A DNA stretch of 64,000 bases from Nonomuraea gerenzanensis (lineage in GTDB: Bacteria; Actinomycetota; Actinomycetes; Streptosporangiales; Streptosporangiaceae). Location: positions 6,944,001 to 7,008,000 of the forward strand of contig NZ_CP084058.1 in NCBI RefSeq assembly GCF_020215645.1, written 5' to 3'. Positions 61,624-64,000 of the stretch are shown piece after piece (the stretch's first letter is position 1; every line of letters begins with the position of its first letter). Under the pieces are notes generated by a model, which was not told the DNA's origin, ran no database searches, and saw only the letters and a list, made by a program, of their open reading frames with translations. Both the position numbers and the translations under genes were made by a program.

Positions 61624-62463
61624 ATGGAGGCACTCCTCACCGCACTGGCCGACCCGGCCCGATGGCGGCTCGTGAGCCTGCTGGCCGAGCGGCCCCGCCC
61701 GGTCGGCGTCCTCGCCGAGCTCGCCGGGGCGCGTCAGCCGCAGACGACCAAGCACTTGCAGGCCCTGGAGCGCGCCGGGCTCGTCACGGCTCAGCGCACC
61801 GGCCAGCGCCGCATCTACGCGCTCAGGCCAGGCCCGCTGCGCGACCTGGCGGCCGAGCTGCACCGGCTCGCCGACACCGCCGACAGGAAGGGCGGCCCCG
61901 GCGAGACGTTCGACCGCTACGGGCTCAGCCTCGACGCGGCGCGCGCGGAGGCGGCGGAGCCGGGGTGGGCGGACGGCCGCTCGTTCACCTTCCAGCGGTC
62001 GCTCGCCGGCGGGCCTGAGCTGGTCTGGCGGCACCTGACCGAGCCCTCGCTGCTCGCCGGCTGGTGGACGCCCGACGACCTGCGCGTCTCGGAGCTGGTG
62101 TTCGAGGCGCGGCCGGGCGGGCGGATCGTCCAGGAGTACCGCGACGCCGACGACACCACCGGCGCCGACCTGGTCGCCGGCCGGGCGGAGGGAGTCGTGG
62201 ACGAGGTGCGGCCCGCCGAGCACCTGTCGTACCGGCTCTCCCCGCAGCTTCCCGGCGGCGGCGCGGCCTTCACCGCCCACGTCCGCCTCGCCCTGCGCCC
62301 CTCCGGCGCGGGCACGGACCTCGACGTCGACTACCGGGTCACCGGCAGCACGGTCGAGTCCGCCGACTTCGTCGCGGGCATCGAGCTCGGCTTCGGCCAG
62401 AGCCTCGACCGGCTCGCGACCATCCTCACCGCAACCGACGCAGAGATCAGGAGCACCCGATGA
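61624..62463 (+). CDS. ArsR-type regulator fused to an AHSA1/SRPBCC domain
   Basis: A 279-residue fusion. Residues 1 to about 85 are an ArsR winged helix (LADPARWRLVSLLAERPRPV, QPQTTKHLQALERAGLVTAQ). From about 118 an AHSA1-type SRPBCC domain follows (FTFQRSLAGGPELVWRHLTE, LLAGWWTPDDLRVSELVF, GGRIVQEYRD). Such fusions act as one-component sensors that bind a hydrophobic ligand. No ribosome-binding site is seen, matching the leaderless promoter. It overlaps the next gene by ATGA. Confidence 0.88.
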   Translation: MEALLTALADPARWRLVSLLAERPRPVGVLAELAGARQPQTTKHLQALERAGLVTAQRTGQRRIYALRPGPLRDLAAELHRLADTADRKGGPGETFDRYGLSLDAARAEAAEPGWADGRSFTFQRSLAGGPELVWRHLTEPSLLAGWWTPDDLRVSELVFEARPGGRIVQEYRDADDTTGADLVAGRAEGVVDEVRPAEHLSYRLSPQLPGGGAAFTAHVRLALRPSGAGTDLDVDYRVTGSTVESADFVAGIELGFGQSLDRLATILTATDAEIRSTR

Positions 62464-63059
62464 CGCAGCACGCCGGCCGCAGGGTCGTCACCAACATGGC
62501 CCTCTCCCTCGACGGCCGCTACGCCCAGCCGGACAATCCGGTGGACATGGGCTGGGTCATGCCGTACGCCGTCACCGACGTCGCCCGCGACCACCTGACC
62601 GGCCTCTGGGAGCCGGCGACGACGGCGCTGCTCGGGCGGGTGAACGCCGAGGGGTTCCTCGGGTTCTGGCCCACCGTCATCGGCATGGAGGGCGCCGACC
62701 CGCGTGACGAGGGGTTCGCCAAGTGGCTGGTGGACGCCGACAAGGTGGTGCTCTCCTCCACTCTGCGCGAGGCGCCGTGGGAGCGCACGACGGTCCTCGA
62801 CCGGCCGGCCGCCGAGGTGGTCGAGGAGCTGAGGGCGGCCGAGGGCGGCGACATCCTCGTGCTCTCCAGCGCCAGCGTCATCAAGGCGCTACTGGCCGCC
62901 GACCAGGTGGACCGGCTCGCGATCACGGTCTTCCCCGTCTTCCTCGGCGGCGGGCCGCGCCTGTTCGACGACGGCCTGCCCGCGGGCCGGTGGGCGCCGG
63001 TCAGGCAGGTCGCGGGCGAGCACGGCACGTTGTCGCTGGTCTACGACCGGGTGCGGTGA
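62460..63059 (+). CDS. Dihydrofolate reductase-like (RibD C-terminal) protein
   Basis: A 199-residue protein of the RibD_C/DHFR-fold family: RVVTNMALSLDGRYAQPDN (8-26), LLGRVNAEGFLGFWP, VVLSSTLREAPWERTTVLDR, then ITVFPVFLGGGPRLFDDGLP. Similar small reductases often accompany ArsR-AHSA1 genes; the true substrate is unknown and it is unlikely to be the housekeeping folate enzyme. It overlaps the ArsR-AHSA1 gene by ATGA. Confidence 0.88.
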   Translation: MTQHAGRRVVTNMALSLDGRYAQPDNPVDMGWVMPYAVTDVARDHLTGLWEPATTALLGRVNAEGFLGFWPTVIGMEGADPRDEGFAKWLVDADKVVLSSTLREAPWERTTVLDRPAAEVVEELRAAEGGDILVLSSASVIKALLAADQVDRLAITVFPVFLGGGPRLFDDGLPAGRWAPVRQVAGEHGTLSLVYDRVR

Positions 63060-63060
63060 G

Positions 63061-64000
63061 CTACCTGGGCCGGACGTTGTGGTTGTGCGCGAACAGGTTC
63101 GCGGCGTCGTAGCGGCGCTTGACCTGCGCGAGCCGGTCGTAAGTCGGCGCCGGATAGACCGCCGCGACGTCCGCCTCGGTGGCGGAGGCGAGGAAGTTGG
63201 CGTACGCGCCGTCCGTGTGCGGCGCCAGCCTGTCCCAGAGCGCGTCCAGGGCGGGGCGGGCGGCCTCGACGACCGGCTCCGGGCCCGCGACGCTGGTCAC
63301 GATCATCAGCTCCGCCCGGCGGTGCGCGAAGGCCGTGGCGTCGTCCGGGACGCGGGACACCGCGCCGCCGAGGCTGCGCACGGACAGGAGCGGCGACCCC
63401 GGTGACGTCCCGGCCTCGGCGAGCAGGTCCAGCACCGCCGCCACCGACCCCTCGCCGACGAACGCGCTCCGGGTGACGAACCGGATGCCGGGCGGCGGCG
63501 TCACCCCCTCCACCAGGACGTCCGCGTACGGCCGCAGCTCCACGTCGTCACCGATCACCGTGCCGAGGCGGCGGATCGGGTCGATGGCCAGGGCGGCGAG
63601 CTGCGGGTCGTCGCCGTCGAAGGTGACGAGGATCTCGACCGGGGCGTCGGGGCCGCCTGCGAAGGGGTTGGCGGCGTTCAGGATGGAGGTCAGCTCCGCC
63701 GGTGCGGTGCGCAGGTGGTCGGCCCACCCTCGCAGCACGGTGGCCGCCTCCTGCGCCGGGAAGGTGATCCTGCCGTGGAAGACGTCCGTGGTCGGGTGTG
63801 CCGCGAACTCGAAGGCGGTCACCACGCCGAAGTTCCCGCCGCCGCCGCGGATCGCCCAGAACAGGTCCGGGTTCTCCTCCGCACTGGCCCGCACGACCGC
63901 TCCGTCCGCCGTGACCAGGTCGGCGGCCACCAGGCTGTCCAGGGCCAGGCCGTACTTGCGTACCTTCCAGCCGATGCCGCCGCTCAACGTCAGCCCGCCG
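63061..64000 (-). CDS. FAD-linked oxidase (BBE-type), 3' part
   Basis: The gene runs off the right edge; about 312 C-terminal residues are visible. It begins in the FAD-binding domain (LTLSGGIGWKVRKYGLALDS, then WAIRGGGGNFGVVTAFEF) and ends with the berberine-bridge motif YDAANLFAHNHNVRP. Enzymes of this group oxidise sugars, alcohols or secondary metabolites using FAD that can be doubly linked. It converges with the DHFR-like gene with one base between stops. Confidence 0.9.
   Translation of the reverse strand, partial: GGLTLSGGIGWKVRKYGLALDSLVAADLVTADGAVVRASAEENPDLFWAIRGGGGNFGVVTAFEFAAHPTTDVFHGRITFPAQEAATVLRGWADHLRTAPAELTSILNAANPFAGGPDAPVEILVTFDGDDPQLAALAIDPIRRLGTVIGDDVELRPYADVLVEGVTPPPGIRFVTRSAFVGEGSVAAVLDLLAEAGTSPGSPLLSVRSLGGAVSRVPDDATAFAHRRAELMIVTSVAGPEPVVEAARPALDALWDRLAPHTDGAYANFLASATEADVAAVYPAPTYDRLAQVKRRYDAANLFAHNHNVRPR

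Overview
The window reads as a chromosomal segment of a high-GC actinomycete. GC is very high throughout, GTG starts are common, neighbouring genes often overlap by ATGA or GTGA, and there are WhiB, LAL-type LuxR and SigJ-like ECF regulators. The overall style suggests Streptosporangiaceae (Nonomuraea-like), but that is inference. I see no rRNA, tRNA or CRISPR array. No gene-free stretch exceeds 300 bases.

Left part (1-24.8 kb), catabolism. A truncated GH95 fucosidase overlaps a GH110-like alpha-1,3-galactosidase, followed by a DUF917 protein and a PucR regulator. Next is a two-armed locus for Amadori compounds (fructosyl-amino acids). A LacI regulator, a fructoselysine-6-kinase-like PfkB kinase and a deglycase-like SIS protein lie on the minus strand. 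An ABC importer without its own ATPase and an FrlC-like epimerase lie on the plus strand. Two near-identical palindromes sit in the divergent promoter region. After a hydrolase with no good start codon comes a nitrogen operon: allophanate hydrolase, biotin-dependent urea/guanidine carboxylase and two DUF1989 proteins. A permease diverges from it, with two matching 22-bp operator-like sites between them. A TetR gene follows a rifampicin monooxygenase gene (rox), which has a rifamycin-associated-element-like palindrome upstream.

Middle part (25-43.7 kb), redox and stress. After a P450 and a cupin come two long minus-strand operons. Operon A (31.9 to 26.9 kb) encodes an esterase, a hydrolase, WhiB, a ferritin-like protein, a sodium:solute symporter and a small membrane protein. 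Operon B (42.0 to 35.8 kb) encodes an SdhA-like flavoprotein, a universal stress protein, an NmrA-like protein, a small acidic protein, a ferritin-like protein fused to CDGSH and 4Fe-4S domains, and a hydrolase. The ferritin-like modules are close paralogues. Each operon is preceded by TGTCACG, 16 bases, then GGTC or TGTC, and is followed by a hairpin. Between them lie a LAL regulator and an ECF sigma factor that has lost most of its C-terminal domain. This is my main candidate for an undescribed system. A lone tyrosine recombinase follows.

Right part (43.9-64 kb), envelope and regulators. Here are a SulP transporter and a TetR gene divergent from a HelD-like helicase with a 38-bp palindrome between them. 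A MacAB-like efflux set with a two-component system follows, then Nudix, PlsC (with a possibly structured leader) and a penicillin-binding protein. Small regulator/effector pairs complete it: PadR/hydrolase, OsmC, TetR/siderophore-interacting protein and ArsR-AHSA1/DHFR-like. The window ends in a truncated FAD-linked oxidase.

A recurrent oddity is short tandem duplication at gene ends: 13-bp x8, 30-bp x3, 13-bp x8, 30-bp x4, 29-bp x3, and a 47-bp duplication that creates a 16-codon ORF. Several of these repeat units carry a stop codon.
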